This document shows, in pieces, positions 54,465 through 62,168 of a stretch of 64,000 nt of DNA; positions within the stretch are counted from its first letter, which is position 1, and every line of letters starts with the position of its first letter. Origin of the DNA: Isoalcanivorax pacificus W11-5 (GTDB taxonomy: Bacteria > Pseudomonadota > Gammaproteobacteria > Pseudomonadales > Alcanivoracaceae). A model generated the notes under the pieces. It saw only the letters and a program-made list of their open reading frames with translations. It was not told the DNA's origin and did no database searches. The position numbers and the translations under genes were made by a program. The stretch covers positions 3,674,994 to 3,738,993 of the forward strand of contig NZ_CP004387.1 in assembly GCF_000299335.2 (NCBI RefSeq), given 5' to 3'.

Positions 54465-54872
54465 CTACTTTTTCTTCTTCGGCCGCACGTACAGCACCAG
54501 CGAGTGCTCCACCAGCTCGTAGCCGTGCTCTTCGGCAATCATCTTCTGGCGCTTTTCGATCTCCGGATCGAGGAACTCAACCACCTTGCCGGTATCCAGG
54601 CACACCATGTGGTCGTGGTGGCCTTCGTCCGCCAGCTCGAACACGGCCGAGCCGCCCTCGAAGTTGTGGCGCATGACGATGCCGGCCTGCTCGAACTGGG
54701 TCAGTACGCGGTACACGGTGGCCAGCCCCACGTCTTCACCGGACTCCATCAGGGCTTTGTAGATGTCTTCAGCGCTCATGTGCCGCTCAGCGGCGGCTTC
54801 GAGCTGCTGCAGAATCTTCACTCGGGGCAGGGTGACCTTCAGGCCAGCCTTGCGTAGGTCCTGGTTATCCAA
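54465..54872 (-). CDS. fur: Ferric uptake regulator Fur
   Basis: A 135-residue protein: winged helix with DLRKAGLKVTLPRVKILQQLEAAAERHMSAEDIYKALMESGEDVGLATVYRVLTQFEQAGIVMRHNF, then the metal-binding ELADEGHHDHMVCLDTGKVVEFLDPEIEKRQ. It lacks the extra C-terminal cysteines of E. coli Fur and ends RPKKKK. Iron-loaded Fur represses iron uptake genes. Divergent from bamE, a typical arrangement. Confidence 0.98.
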   Translation of the reverse strand: MDNQDLRKAGLKVTLPRVKILQQLEAAAERHMSAEDIYKALMESGEDVGLATVYRVLTQFEQAGIVMRHNFEGGSAVFELADEGHHDHMVCLDTGKVVEFLDPEIEKRQKMIAEEHGYELVEHSLVLYVRPKKKK

Positions 54873-54904
54873 CGTCCTATCTCCTTGCGCGGTGGGCGGG
54901 AACC

Positions 54905-54932
54905 TTGTGTCCCGAGAGCAAGTCTGTATTAT
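54905..54932 (+). promoter_or_regulatory. Promoter of bamE
   Basis: TTGTGT (54905-54910), 16 bases, TATTAT (54927-54932). The expected start lies only about five bases before ATG 54944. Confidence 0.5.
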
Positions 54933-54943
54933 CGCCCGAACTT

Positions 54944-55450
54944 ATGCGAAATCCAAAAGTGATGCCATCCATTCTGCCTATCGCCCGAATCGCACCCGCT
55001 GGCGTGCTGGTCCTGGCCCTCGTCATCAGCGGCTGCAGCGCGCTGCGTTTTCCCGGGGTCTACAGGATCGACATCCCGCAGGGCAATTTCGTGACAGAGG
55101 ACATGCTCGGCCAGCTTGAGCCCGGCATGACACCGGATCAGGTCCGTTATGTGCTGGGCCAGCCGACCCTGATCGATCCCTTCACACCGGACGCCTGGTT
55201 CTATCCGATGGTGTACCAGCCCGGCCGTGGCAAAAAAGTGGAACAACGCATCGTGGTGCACTTCGACAATGGCGTCTACGCCTGGCACGAAGGCGAAGTG
55301 ATCGAGGATTTCCGCCGCAAGGTCACCGGCCAGCAGGATCTTGAGTTGCAGGAGCGCCTGCGCCAGCAGGAGCGTGAGCGCGATAGCGCCCCGGGGGCGC
55401 CGGCCAGCGCAGAGCCCGGTGTCAACGAACCGGGCGTGCCCTCGATGTAA
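54944..55450 (+). CDS. bamE: Outer membrane assembly lipoprotein BamE
   Basis: About 168 residues, or 162 from ATG 54962. A lipoprotein signal peptide has a hydrophobic core and lipobox (APAGVLVLALVISGC), followed by the SmpA/OmlA domain: VTEDMLGQLEPGMTPDQVRYVLGQPTLIDPFTPDAWFYPMVYQPG. The C-terminus is charged and disordered. It is a subunit of the BAM complex, anchored to the outer membrane. Convergent with rnfH with no gap. Confidence 0.93.
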   Translation: MRNPKVMPSILPIARIAPAGVLVLALVISGCSALRFPGVYRIDIPQGNFVTEDMLGQLEPGMTPDQVRYVLGQPTLIDPFTPDAWFYPMVYQPGRGKKVEQRIVVHFDNGVYAWHEGEVIEDFRRKVTGQQDLELQERLRQQERERDSAPGAPASAEPGVNEPGVPSM

Positions 55451-55765
55451 TCATCCGTCCGCACCGGCCTGCCGCGGCGTCTTGCGCGCGCGGGCCTTGC
55501 GGGTTTCCTTCGGGTCGATGATCAGCGGCCGATAGATTTCCACCCGCTCACCGTCATGCAGTACGCGCTGTTTCGGACTGGCTTCGGCCTGACCGAAGAT
55601 GCCCATCGGCGAACGCGCCAGATCCAGCCCCTCGAAATGCTCACCGATACCCGACTCCCGCGCCGCCTCGTACATGGTGGTCCCGACCGGCACCTGCAGG
55701 CTGATCAGTTTTTGTTTATGCGGCAACGCGTAGGCCACTTCCACACGGATCATGCCCTCGCTCAT
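55451..55765 (-). CDS. rnfH: RnfH/RatB family ubiquitin-like protein
   Basis: A 104-residue beta-grasp protein: IRVEVAYALPHKQKLISLQVPVGTTMYEAARESGI, LARSPMGIFGQAEASPKQRVLHDGERVEIYRPLIIDPKETRKARA. Usually preceded by ratA in the ratA-rnfH pair; here the upstream gene is a Na+ symporter overlapping by four bases, and ratA is absent. The function of the family is unclear. Confidence 0.9.
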   Translation of the reverse strand: MSEGMIRVEVAYALPHKQKLISLQVPVGTTMYEAARESGIGEHFEGLDLARSPMGIFGQAEASPKQRVLHDGERVEIYRPLIIDPKETRKARARKTPRQAGADG

Positions 55766-57255
55766 TGCGGCGCCTCTGTGGTGAGAGGCACCTCATTTTG
55801 CGCCTGCGGCGTGGCGGGCGCCTCTTCCACCACCGGCTCTGCCGGCACCGCTTCATCGGCCGGTGCCAGCGCCTGCCAGAGCGAGAACGCGAACACCAGA
55901 ATCAGCGCCAGCGGCGCAAACACCCGCACCATCGCACGCCAGACCATGTACAGGCCAAAGCTCTTCATGGCCAGCTCCTTGCGCGCCTGGGTCTCTTTCA
56001 TGATCCAGCCGGCAAAAATGGCAATCAGCAGGCCGCCCACCGGCAGCATGATGTTGATGGTGAGGAAATCCATCAGCCCGAAGAAGGTCTTGCCGAACAG
56101 CGTGTAGTCCGCCAGCACGTTGAACGACAGCGCCGAGCCGATGCCGAGCGTCCAGGCCAGCAGGCCGACCAGGATGGCCGCCTTCGGCCGGCTGAAGCCC
56201 TTCTCCACCAGCCAGGCCACCGGTGGCTCGGCAATGGAAATGGACGATGTCCAGGCCGCGCACACCACCAGCACAAAGAACAGCGTGCCGAACAGCATGC
56301 CCAGCGGCATCTCGGCAAAGGCCAGCGGCAGCGTCACGAACAACAGCCCCGGCCCTTCACCCGGCGCCAGGCCATTGGCGAACACAATCGGGAAAATGAT
56401 CATGCCGGCCACCAGCGCGACGAGGGTATCCAGCGCCGCCACGGCCAGCACAGTGCTGCCGATGGACACCGGTTTGCGCTGGCCACTGCGGGTCACAACC
56501 TCGCGCGGCATATAGGCACCGTAGGCCATGATGGCGCCCAGGCCGATGCTCAGGGTAAAGAAGGAATGGCCCACCGCCGCCAGCACGGAGGCGCCGCTGA
56601 TCTTGGCTATATCGAAGGCAAACATGTACCGGAAGGCATCAGCGAAACCATCGCTGGTCAGCGCGTAGCCAAACAGCACCGCCAATAACGCGAACAGCAG
56701 CGGCATCAGGATGCGCACCGCCCGCTCGATACCACGGATCACACCAAAACCGACCACGAACATGGTCATGGCCATGAAAGCCGTGTGGCCACCCAGCACC
56801 AGCCAGGGGTTGGCCATCATGCCTTCAAAGGCGCCCTGCACTTCGACGGCGGAGGCGTGCACCAGCGCACCGGAGACCATCTCCCAGACATAAAACAGCG
56901 TCCAGCCACCGATCACCGTGTAGAAAGACAGCAACAGGAACCCGGACAGCGCGCCCAGCGCGCCGACACCGGCCCAGCGGCTGTTGACGCCGTTGTCCCG
57001 CGCCAGCTTGAACATGCTGTTCACCGGGCTCATGCCACCCCGACGCCCCAACATCACCTCGGCCACCATGATCGGCACACCCACCGCGACGATGCAGAGC
57101 AGGTACATCATTACAAACGCGGCGCCCCCATTGGCGCCGGTCATGTAGGGGAACTTCCAGATATTCCCCAGGCCTACCGCGGAACCTGCCGCCGCCAGGA
57201 TAAACACCCAGCGGCTGCCCCAGATGCCGTGGATCGGCTTGTTCTCGTTTGCCAT
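55762..57255 (-). CDS. Sodium-dependent symporter, NSS/SNF family
   Basis: A 497-residue protein with about 12 membrane helices. It begins with the signature WGSRWVFILAAAGSAVGLGNIWKFPYMTGANGGAAFVMMYLLCIVAVGVPIMVAE (Na+ site and unwound helix 1). Later it has IGLGAIMAYGAYMPREVV and a cytoplasmic-type tail rich in Pro/Glu. It takes up an amino acid or similar solute with Na+; the substrate cannot be told. It is divergent from smpB and coupled to rnfH. Confidence 0.92.
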   Translation of the reverse strand: MANENKPIHGIWGSRWVFILAAAGSAVGLGNIWKFPYMTGANGGAAFVMMYLLCIVAVGVPIMVAEVMLGRRGGMSPVNSMFKLARDNGVNSRWAGVGALGALSGFLLLSFYTVIGGWTLFYVWEMVSGALVHASAVEVQGAFEGMMANPWLVLGGHTAFMAMTMFVVGFGVIRGIERAVRILMPLLFALLAVLFGYALTSDGFADAFRYMFAFDIAKISGASVLAAVGHSFFTLSIGLGAIMAYGAYMPREVVTRSGQRKPVSIGSTVLAVAALDTLVALVAGMIIFPIVFANGLAPGEGPGLLFVTLPLAFAEMPLGMLFGTLFFVLVVCAAWTSSISIAEPPVAWLVEKGFSRPKAAILVGLLAWTLGIGSALSFNVLADYTLFGKTFFGLMDFLTINIMLPVGGLLIAIFAGWIMKETQARKELAMKSFGLYMVWRAMVRVFAPLALILVFAFSLWQALAPADEAVPAEPVVEEAPATPQAQNEVPLTTEAPQ

Positions 57256-57326
57256 AACGCTGTCCCCGTTCAGGAATCGGCCATTCTCACCACTTTAACC
57301 AGCGTGCTCAAGTTACGGCCTTGGCC

Positions 57327-57332
57327 TATAAT
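57327..57332 (+). promoter_or_regulatory. -10 element of smpB (near-leaderless)
   Basis: A perfect TATAAT lies 10 bases before the smpB ATG (57342), so transcription should start 2-3 bases before the start codon. The -35 is weak (GTGCTC, 17 bases upstream). No SD is present. Confidence 0.6.
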
Positions 57333-57341
57333 CGCCGCCCT

Positions 57342-57815
57342 ATGACTAAAGCCAAACCGAAAACCGGCATTGCCGACATCGCCGTCAACCGCAAGGCACG
57401 CCACGACTACCACCTCGAGGAACGCTTCGAGGCCGGCCTCGTTCTCGAAGGCTGGGAGGTCAAGGCGTTGCGCGCGGGACGCTGCAACCTGTCCGAAGCC
57501 TACATCACCCTCAAGGGTGGTGAGGCCTGGCTGTTCGGCTGCCGTATCGAACCGCTGGGCACCGCCAGCACCCATATCAGCCCCGATCCGCTGCGGCTGC
57601 GCAAACTGCTGCTCAACCGGCGCGAGCTGGGCCGCATTTTCGGGGGGGTGCAGAAAGAAGGCGCCACCTGCGTGCCTCTGAGCCTGTACTGGAGCAAGGG
57701 CCGTGCCAAGCTGGAAATCGCCCTGGCGAAAGGCAAGCAGAAGTTCGACAAGCGGGCGACCGAGAAAGAGCGCGACTGGAATCGCCAGAAACAGCGCCTG
57801 ATGCGCCGCAACTGA
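57342..57815 (+). CDS. smpB: SsrA-binding protein SmpB
   Basis: A 157-residue protein: [112 protein letters not shown], the full SmpB barrel and basic tail. It carries tmRNA to stalled ribosomes. ATG 57342 (MTKAKPK) chosen; the frame upstream overlaps the promoter. ssrA lies 730 bases downstream. Confidence 0.98.
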   Translation: MTKAKPKTGIADIAVNRKARHDYHLEERFEAGLVLEGWEVKALRAGRCNLSEAYITLKGGEAWLFGCRIEPLGTASTHISPDPLRLRKLLLNRRELGRIFGGVQKEGATCVPLSLYWSKGRAKLEIALAKGKQKFDKRATEKERDWNRQKQRLMRRN

Positions 57816-57830
57816 TACCCGCTGCCCTGA

Positions 57831-57867
57831 AAAGAAAAATGCGGAGTCAGGCTACCCTGCTCCGCAT
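57831..57867 (-). terminator. Bidirectional terminator after smpB
   Basis: ATGCGGAG-t-CAGG/CCTG-c-TCCGCAT stem. Minus strand has TTTTTCTTTTC, ending the membrane-protein gene; it also lies 16 bases after smpB. Confidence 0.75.
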
Positions 57868-57924
57868 CAGCAGATGCTGCCAAACCAGGCAACTTGCCCG
57901 GCCGGCCGTTTGACGGCCATCAAG

Positions 57925-58200
57925 TCAGATGACCTTTTCGTTCGCCGCGCCGGTCTCGGCGCGCGGGTCCTTGCGCACCAGCCAGTACACCATCAGCCAG
58001 GCGCGCAGCACCGCAGGCAGGAAGAACACCGCGAACAGCACCACCGGCAGGCGGGCATCGCCGGCAAGGGCATTCACACCCAGCAGGCCACCAAAATAGG
58101 CGCCCAGGGCCACCAGCAGGACCAGGCTGCGATACACCAGCGGCCAGCGGCCCAGGGTGCGGTCCATACGATCTGTCATTTCAGCTACGTTTGCTTTCAT
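57925..58200 (-). CDS. Small two-helix membrane protein
   Basis: A 91-residue protein starting MKANVAEMTDRMDRTLGRWPLVYRSL, with helices LVLLVALGAYFGGLLGVNALA and LPVVLFAVFFLPAVLRAWLMVYWLV, and a hydrophilic end. An excellent SD (GAGGAGGAAAG) precedes ATG 58200. No family recognised; it looks like an inner-membrane protein of unknown role. Confidence 0.7.
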   Translation of the reverse strand: MKANVAEMTDRMDRTLGRWPLVYRSLVLLVALGAYFGGLLGVNALAGDARLPVVLFAVFFLPAVLRAWLMVYWLVRKDPRAETGAANEKVI

Positions 58201-58494
58201 CTCTACTTTCCTCCTCGATGAGGACAACGCTCTGACCGGCTGCCGCCAGGGCGAACATGCCGCAGGCCTTGTGTTGTGCACATCGGAAACAGACTCCTTG
58301 CTGACCAGGCCCCGCACTTTTGGCGCAGCGCCTGCCGACAACTGTTCCCTTTGGGTTCAGGTCGCGTGTTACGAAAAGTATCATCCATCATCTGTCAATA
58401 CGGAAAAGCCATTGTTGCCAGATTGTCCGACAGGAACTTCGGGAAGTTTACATTCTATGATGGCATCGTCAGATCAGGGCCTGCCAGCGACCCC
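58201..58494. other. Gene-free stretch upstream of ssrA
   Basis: No protein-like frame beyond chance. It should hold the promoter of the small membrane protein gene on the minus strand. Confidence 0.4.
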
Positions 58495-58533
58495 CTTGAA
58501 AAGCCGGTGCAGCGCCCCTATTTCCTGTACACT
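58495..58533 (+). promoter_or_regulatory. Candidate promoters of ssrA
   Basis: CTTGAAA (58495-58501), 13 bases, CCCCTATTT (58515-58523) closely resembles a sigma-32 promoter. TACACT at 58528-58533 could be a sigma-70 -10 with a poor -35. Both would start transcripts just before the mature tmRNA end at 58545. Confidence 0.5.
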
Positions 58534-58544
58534 ACGCAAGATCA

Positions 58545-58899
58545 GGGGCCGACAAGGTTTCGACGTTGGTTTTGAATCCTGTGGTGCATGTCGAGAAGGT
58601 TACGGTTCTCGTAAATCCATCGTGACAACTAAGTAATCGCAAACGACGATTCTTACGCACTGGCAGCCTAATACCCTGCCTACGGTCAAGCGACCCAGCC
58701 TGTGGGGAAGCGCGACCGGCTAAGCTACACAGGCTCGCATTGAGGCTCGTCCCGGGCTGATTTGCTAAATCCTTAGGGAATCGGCGCTGACATCCTGCCC
58801 TTCGGGCCGTAAGCGCTTAAATCAATAGAACGGGCTAAACATGTAGATCTGCAGGTGGATTGCTGACGGACGCGGGTTCGATTCCCGCCGGCTCCACCA
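58545..58899 (+). ncRNA. ssrA: Transfer-messenger RNA (tmRNA)
   Basis: 355 bases. Acceptor arms GGGGCCG and CGGCTCC with encoded CCA, and T arm GCGGGTTCGATTCCCGC. The tag frame starts at GCA after AAGTAATC and reads ANDDSYALAA followed by TAA, giving the full tag AANDDSYALAA with the expected ALAA end. It acts with SmpB in ribosome rescue. Its 3' end is the integration site for the following islets. Confidence 0.98.
58876..58899 (+). repeat. Attachment site att1 (3' end of ssrA)
   Basis: The last 24 bases of ssrA (GTTCGATTCCCGCCGGCTCC plus ACCA) recur at 62295-62318 (20/24 identical) and, less completely, at 63606-63629. This is the expected footprint of tyrosine-integrase insertion into tmRNA genes. 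Confidence 0.75.
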
Positions 58900-58955
58900 T
58901 ATTTTTTCTTATTTTTCAAAATTTTAAAGCACGGAAGGGCCACATGTTGGCCCTG

Positions 58956-58991
58956 AAATGCCTGCATTTATCTCCGAAATGACAGCATTTA
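58956..58991. repeat. Short repeats at left islet end
   Basis: AAATGCCTGCATTTA and AAATGACAGCATTTA lie 20 bases apart, just inside the islet. A related palindrome, with AAATGACAGCA, lies just inside the other end (62236-62257). They may be integrase or excisionase arm sites. Confidence 0.4.
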
Positions 58992-59092
58992 GCCCTCCCT
59001 CCCCCGCTCAGCCATTTCTCTAGCAGGCAAGAATCAAGCTCCCGCATTTCACTGCCACCACCGGCACCTGGCTTGACTAAACGAATTAAATG

Positions 59093-59121
59093 TTGACTCA
59101 CAGTCAATGATCACATATCTT
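59093..59121 (+). promoter_or_regulatory. Promoter with overlapping operator of the retron-like operon
   Basis: TTGACT (59093-59098), 17 bases, TATCTT (59116-59121): near-consensus spacing and elements. The -35 is also the left half of the palindrome TTGACT-CAC-AGTCAA (59093-59107), a plausible binding site for the XRE protein of the same operon. A GAACC/GGTTC hairpin and a boxA-like TGCTCTTTAA (59151-59160) follow. Confidence 0.6.
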
Positions 59122-59127
59122 AGCGGC

Positions 59128-59405
59128 CATGGACGAACCAACGGTTCGTTTGCTCTTTAAAAATTTCCTCCAGGAATCGTACTAGCTAGTAGATGGCTTG
59201 CGGCTTTACCGCTGCTGGCCGGCTGTCGGGGCAACCCAGGCAGTCTGAATCCCCCCACATGTCCTCGACGCGGATCGCCCGGGACACATGCGGCAGGGGG
59301 AACAACGCTCGAAGCATGGTGGCTTGCGTTGTCTACATCGCTCCTTTCGGCTGGTGCGTGGAAGCGGCAGGCACAATCCGTGCTGAAAGTGACCCTATGG
59401 AGGTT
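59128..59405 (+). ncRNA. Candidate msr-msd-like structured RNA
   Basis: About 280 bases without a gene between the promoter and the 79-aa gene, full of hairpins. They are GCGG-CTTTA-CCGC (about 59199-59211), CTGCTGG/CCAGGCAG (about 59212-59243), a long imperfect stem with CCCCCCACATGTCC against GGACACATGCGGCAGGGGG (about 59251-59300), and AACGC..AGC/GCT.GCGTT (about 59303-59330). Short hairpins followed by a long stem are what retron msr-msd RNAs show. I could not define a1/a2 ends or the branching G, so this is a candidate only. Confidence 0.4.
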
Positions 59406-59409
59406 TGAG

Positions 59410-59649
59410 ATGAACACTGAAGAAATTTCAGGACTCATCGATCTGCTTCGGCAGATCAAAGAGCAAGGCGGTGTAGACGACAGTTTGGCTAAAGAAATTG
59501 GGTTGGCGATCGAAGCGCTTGAACGTGAGAGCGAATGCAAGATGCCACTTGAGAACATATGTCTCGTACTGGGACTTATCTCGAAGGTGGTTGCTGTTCT
59601 GCCCGAAGTTCAAAAAGCTTTTGAAGTATTAACCAAGTTTCTTGAATGA
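59410..59649 (+). CDS. 79-residue protein of the retron-like operon
   Basis: Starts MNTEEISGLIDLLRQIKEQGGVDDSLAKEIGLAIEAL and ends with an amphipathic to hydrophobic helix, ENICLVLGLISKVVAVLPEVQKAFEVLTKFLE. An excellent SD (GGAGG, six bases before ATG). It lies between the candidate ncRNA and the XRE gene and is on the same transcript. It could be a small effector or accessory protein; I know no homologue. Confidence 0.6.
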   Translation: MNTEEISGLIDLLRQIKEQGGVDDSLAKEIGLAIEALERESECKMPLENICLVLGLISKVVAVLPEVQKAFEVLTKFLE

Positions 59650-59716
59650 CCAGCAGCGCTAGCGCTGGCATATAGTACACGGGCAAACAGCAAGCCACCT
59701 ATTTTTATGGATCACT

Positions 59717-60013
59717 ATGAATTTCGGCACGGCAATAAAAACCTGTAGAGAAGCTAAAGGTCTATCAAGGGCCAAGCTAGCAGAGGATTGTCTTCTCTCC
59801 CCTTCCTACATCACGCTACTCGAACAGAATAAAAGAGACCCCAATCTCTCCGTAGTCAATAAAATTTCTAAAGCCCTTGACATCCCTCCGTCAATTTTAA
59901 TTTTCTTAGCTACAGACAAAGAAAATTTCGAGTCATTTGATAAAGAGTTGGCAGAAAAACTTTCCCTGATAACATTGAAGCTAATTCAAAATGCAGCGGA
60001 TAAATCCTCCTAG
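59717..60013 (+). CDS. XRE/Cro-C1-type regulator
   Basis: A 98-residue protein with a classic helix-turn-helix at residues about 5-55: FGTAIKTCREAKGLSRAKLAEDCLLSPSYITLLEQNKRDPNLSVVNKISKALDIPPSILIFLA. A short acidic helical tail follows. It overlaps the RT gene by 23 bases. HTH proteins accompany one class of retrons (type VI in the published scheme, from memory). It may repress the operon at the palindrome overlapping its promoter. Confidence 0.85.
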   Translation: MNFGTAIKTCREAKGLSRAKLAEDCLLSPSYITLLEQNKRDPNLSVVNKISKALDIPPSILIFLATDKENFESFDKELAEKLSLITLKLIQNAADKSS

Positions 60014-60474
60014 ATATTTCCATAAACCCATAGTTACCCTAGACGGATTAGCGAAGCGCCTAGGCGTCAGTGAAGAGGAGCTTAATCACCTCATCGATAA
60101 CGTTGAGAAATATATTTATCCCAACACCCCAGAGAAAAAGGCGTCGGGCGGATTTCGCCAAACCTACCGAATCGGCAATAGGCTCAGGAAGCTGCAGGAC
60201 AAAATAAAATTCCGCCTCTTCAGATATGTCGAATGGCCCTTCTATCTTCATGGGGCTATCAGAGATGAAAAAGCAGCTAGAGATCACATTACAGATGCAA
60301 AGGCTCATTCCCACGGCGCTCACACTATCAACCTTGATGTATCAAGATTTTTCCCCTCTATATCTTCCGAGCAAGTCTACCTAATGTGGCTAAGTGGATT
60401 TGTAACCATCCCCTAAAATCGGTGCATGCGTAATTAGAGTTCTCCGGCCTACAATGACGCTAACGGAGAACGAC

Positions 60475-60741
60475 ATGAAGAAATCACGGTACAGCGAGTC
60501 ACAGATCGTCAAGATCCTGAAGGAGGTCGAGGGCGGTCGTCTGGTCAAGGAAGTCTGTCGGGAGTACGGCATCTCTGATGCGACCTACTACAACTGGAAA
60601 GCTAAATACGGCGGCATGGAGGCTTCTGACGTGAAGCGCCTCAAGGAGCTTGAAGAGGAAAACCGCCGGCTAAAGCAGATGTACGCTGAACTGAGCCTGG
60701 ACCACAAACTGCTGAAGGATGTGATCGAAAAAAAGCTGTAA
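60475..60741 (+). CDS. IS3-family OrfA
   Basis: An 88-residue protein: MKKSRYSESQIVKILKEVEGGRLVKEVCREYGISDATYYNWKAKYGGM (helix-turn-helix that binds the IS ends) and a leucine-zipper-like coil (LKELEEENRRLKQMYAELSLDHKLLKDVIEKKL). AAAAAAAG at 60728-60735, just before the stop, is the likely -1 frameshift site to make the OrfAB transposase. ATG 60475 is preferred over 60454. Confidence 0.93.
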   Translation: MKKSRYSESQIVKILKEVEGGRLVKEVCREYGISDATYYNWKAKYGGMEASDVKRLKELEEENRRLKQMYAELSLDHKLLKDVIEKKL

Positions 60742-60764
60742 AGCCAGCCGTTCGGCGAGAACTG

Positions 60765-61586
60765 GTGGATTACCTCAAGCATGCTCACGGCGTCAGCATC
60801 CGTAGAGCCTGTCGAATCGCTGGCATCAGTGACTCTGTGTACCGGTATCGGCCGGATACTTCCCGGGATGAACCAGTGATTGCCGCGCTTCAGATCGCGG
60901 CTGAACGCTATCCCGCCTACGGCTTCAGCAAACTGTTCAAGGTGCTTCGACGCTGGGGTCATGGATGGAATCACAAGCGGGTACACCGGTTGTACTGTGC
61001 CCTGAACTTGAGCAAGCGGCGACGGGGCAAGAAGCGGCTTCCGACGAGACGTCCTGAGCCATTGGCGGTTCCCGCCACTGCCAACCACTGCTGGTCCATG
61101 GACTTCATGAGCGACAGCCTGTTCTGTGGCCGGCGGTTCCGGACATTCAATGTGGTCGATGATTTTAACCGGGAGGTGCTGGCCATCGAGATCGACCTGA
61201 ATTTACCGGCCCCAAGGATTATCCGGGTGCTGGAACGTATCATCGCCTGGCGAGGCTACCCGGCCAGGTTGCGAATGGATAACGGCCCGGAGTTCATCTC
61301 CATGGCCCTGGCAGACTGGGCCGAACAGCACGGTATCTCGCTGGAGTTTATCAAGCCGGGTAAGCCGACTCAGAACTCCTACGTGGAACGCTTCAATCGG
61401 ACTTACCGGGACGAGATCCTCAATATGTATGTCTTCCGGAATCTCACTGAGGTCCGGCAACTGACCGAATCGTGGATGGCCGAATACAACGACGAGCGTC
61501 CCCACGATTCATTGCAAGACCTCACACCATGGGAATACTTGGCGAAACACCAACAGACGGAAAACTCTAACCAACGGTGCAACTAA
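60765..61586 (+). CDS. IS3-family OrfB (DDE transposase)
   Basis: 273 residues from the ATG shown; probably expressed as a frameshift fusion from OrfA. It has an HTH_21-like start (LKHAHGVSIRRACRIAGISDSVYRYRP) and an rve integrase core with catalytic Asp in WSMDFMSD, Asp in RLRMDNGPEFIS and Glu in NSYVERFNRTYRDEIL. It appears intact, so the IS may be active. Confidence 0.95.
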   Translation: MDYLKHAHGVSIRRACRIAGISDSVYRYRPDTSRDEPVIAALQIAAERYPAYGFSKLFKVLRRWGHGWNHKRVHRLYCALNLSKRRRGKKRLPTRRPEPLAVPATANHCWSMDFMSDSLFCGRRFRTFNVVDDFNREVLAIEIDLNLPAPRIIRVLERIIAWRGYPARLRMDNGPEFISMALADWAEQHGISLEFIKPGKPTQNSYVERFNRTYRDEILNMYVFRNLTEVRQLTESWMAEYNDERPHDSLQDLTPWEYLAKHQQTENSNQRCN

Positions 61587-62168
61587 AACAGGGATGTTTA
61601 CAGATTTAATTTTTCTCCTGAGGTTGCAAAAGCACTAATGAAGCTGACCACTAGAGAATACTGGCTCTACGAAGGCGCCCCAACAAGCCCACTTATAGCC
61701 AACATGATTTTTGGACAACATGAAGCCGATCTCGTCGAAGAGTACATTCGACAGGAAATCACGTACACACGATTCGTAGACGATATAACAATATCGAGCC
61801 CGAGAAAAATGGAAGATCAGAAACTGGGATCAATAATTCGACAAATCTATGGAATGCTTCTTAACAAAGGTCTTCAGCCAAATAGAAAGAAGCAAAAAGT
61901 TTACATAGGTGCTGGAAGAGGGAACGTCCACGCCATTATCACTCGGCGAGGACGAGTACATTACGAAAAGAGTCGGCGAAAACAAATCAAGCTGGAGGCT
62001 TACAATCTACTCAAGAGCGCCGAGGAGACTGGCCGTGATACTGACGAATATAGGTCGCGTTATAATAGCATCTTAGGCAAGCTATCCATGATGAGGCGGC
62101 TTCATCCGCAAGAAGCCCAGAGAGAGATTGATAAGCTAATTGAAATGGCTCCTTTAAAAGGGGCTTAG

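Larger units (their letters stand above)
60401..61602 (+). mobile_element. IS3-family insertion sequence, 1202 bp
   Basis: The left end TGTAACCATCCC and the right end (reverse complement TGTAAACATCCC) form imperfect terminal inverted repeats. GATT flanks both sides (60397-60400 and 61603-61606) as a 4-bp target duplication. Two genes, orfA and orfB, are in the usual overlapping arrangement. It resembles the IS407-like branch of IS3. Confidence 0.9.
59991..62168 (+). pseudogene. Retron-type reverse transcriptase split by IS3-family element
   Basis: Codons at 59991-60400 and 61607-62168 join in frame into 323 residues once the IS and one GATT copy are removed. The N part has TYRIGNRLRKLQDKIKFRLFRYVEWPFYLHGAIR and DAKAHSHGAHTINLDVSRFFPSIS (RT motif A, retron-like xAxxH region). 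The C part has YEGAPTSPLIANMIF, then TRFVDDITISS (FVDD in place of the usual YADD) and LNKGLQPNRKKQKVYIGAGRGNVHAIITRRGRVHY; the usual VTG is not evident. As it stands the gene is inactive; clean IS loss would restore it. Confidence 0.85.

Noticed and set aside
59650-59716. Second candidate location for the retron RNA, between the 79-aa gene and the XRE gene
   Set aside because: Only one short hairpin (CCAGC...GCTGG) fits; the space is too small for a typical msr-msd.
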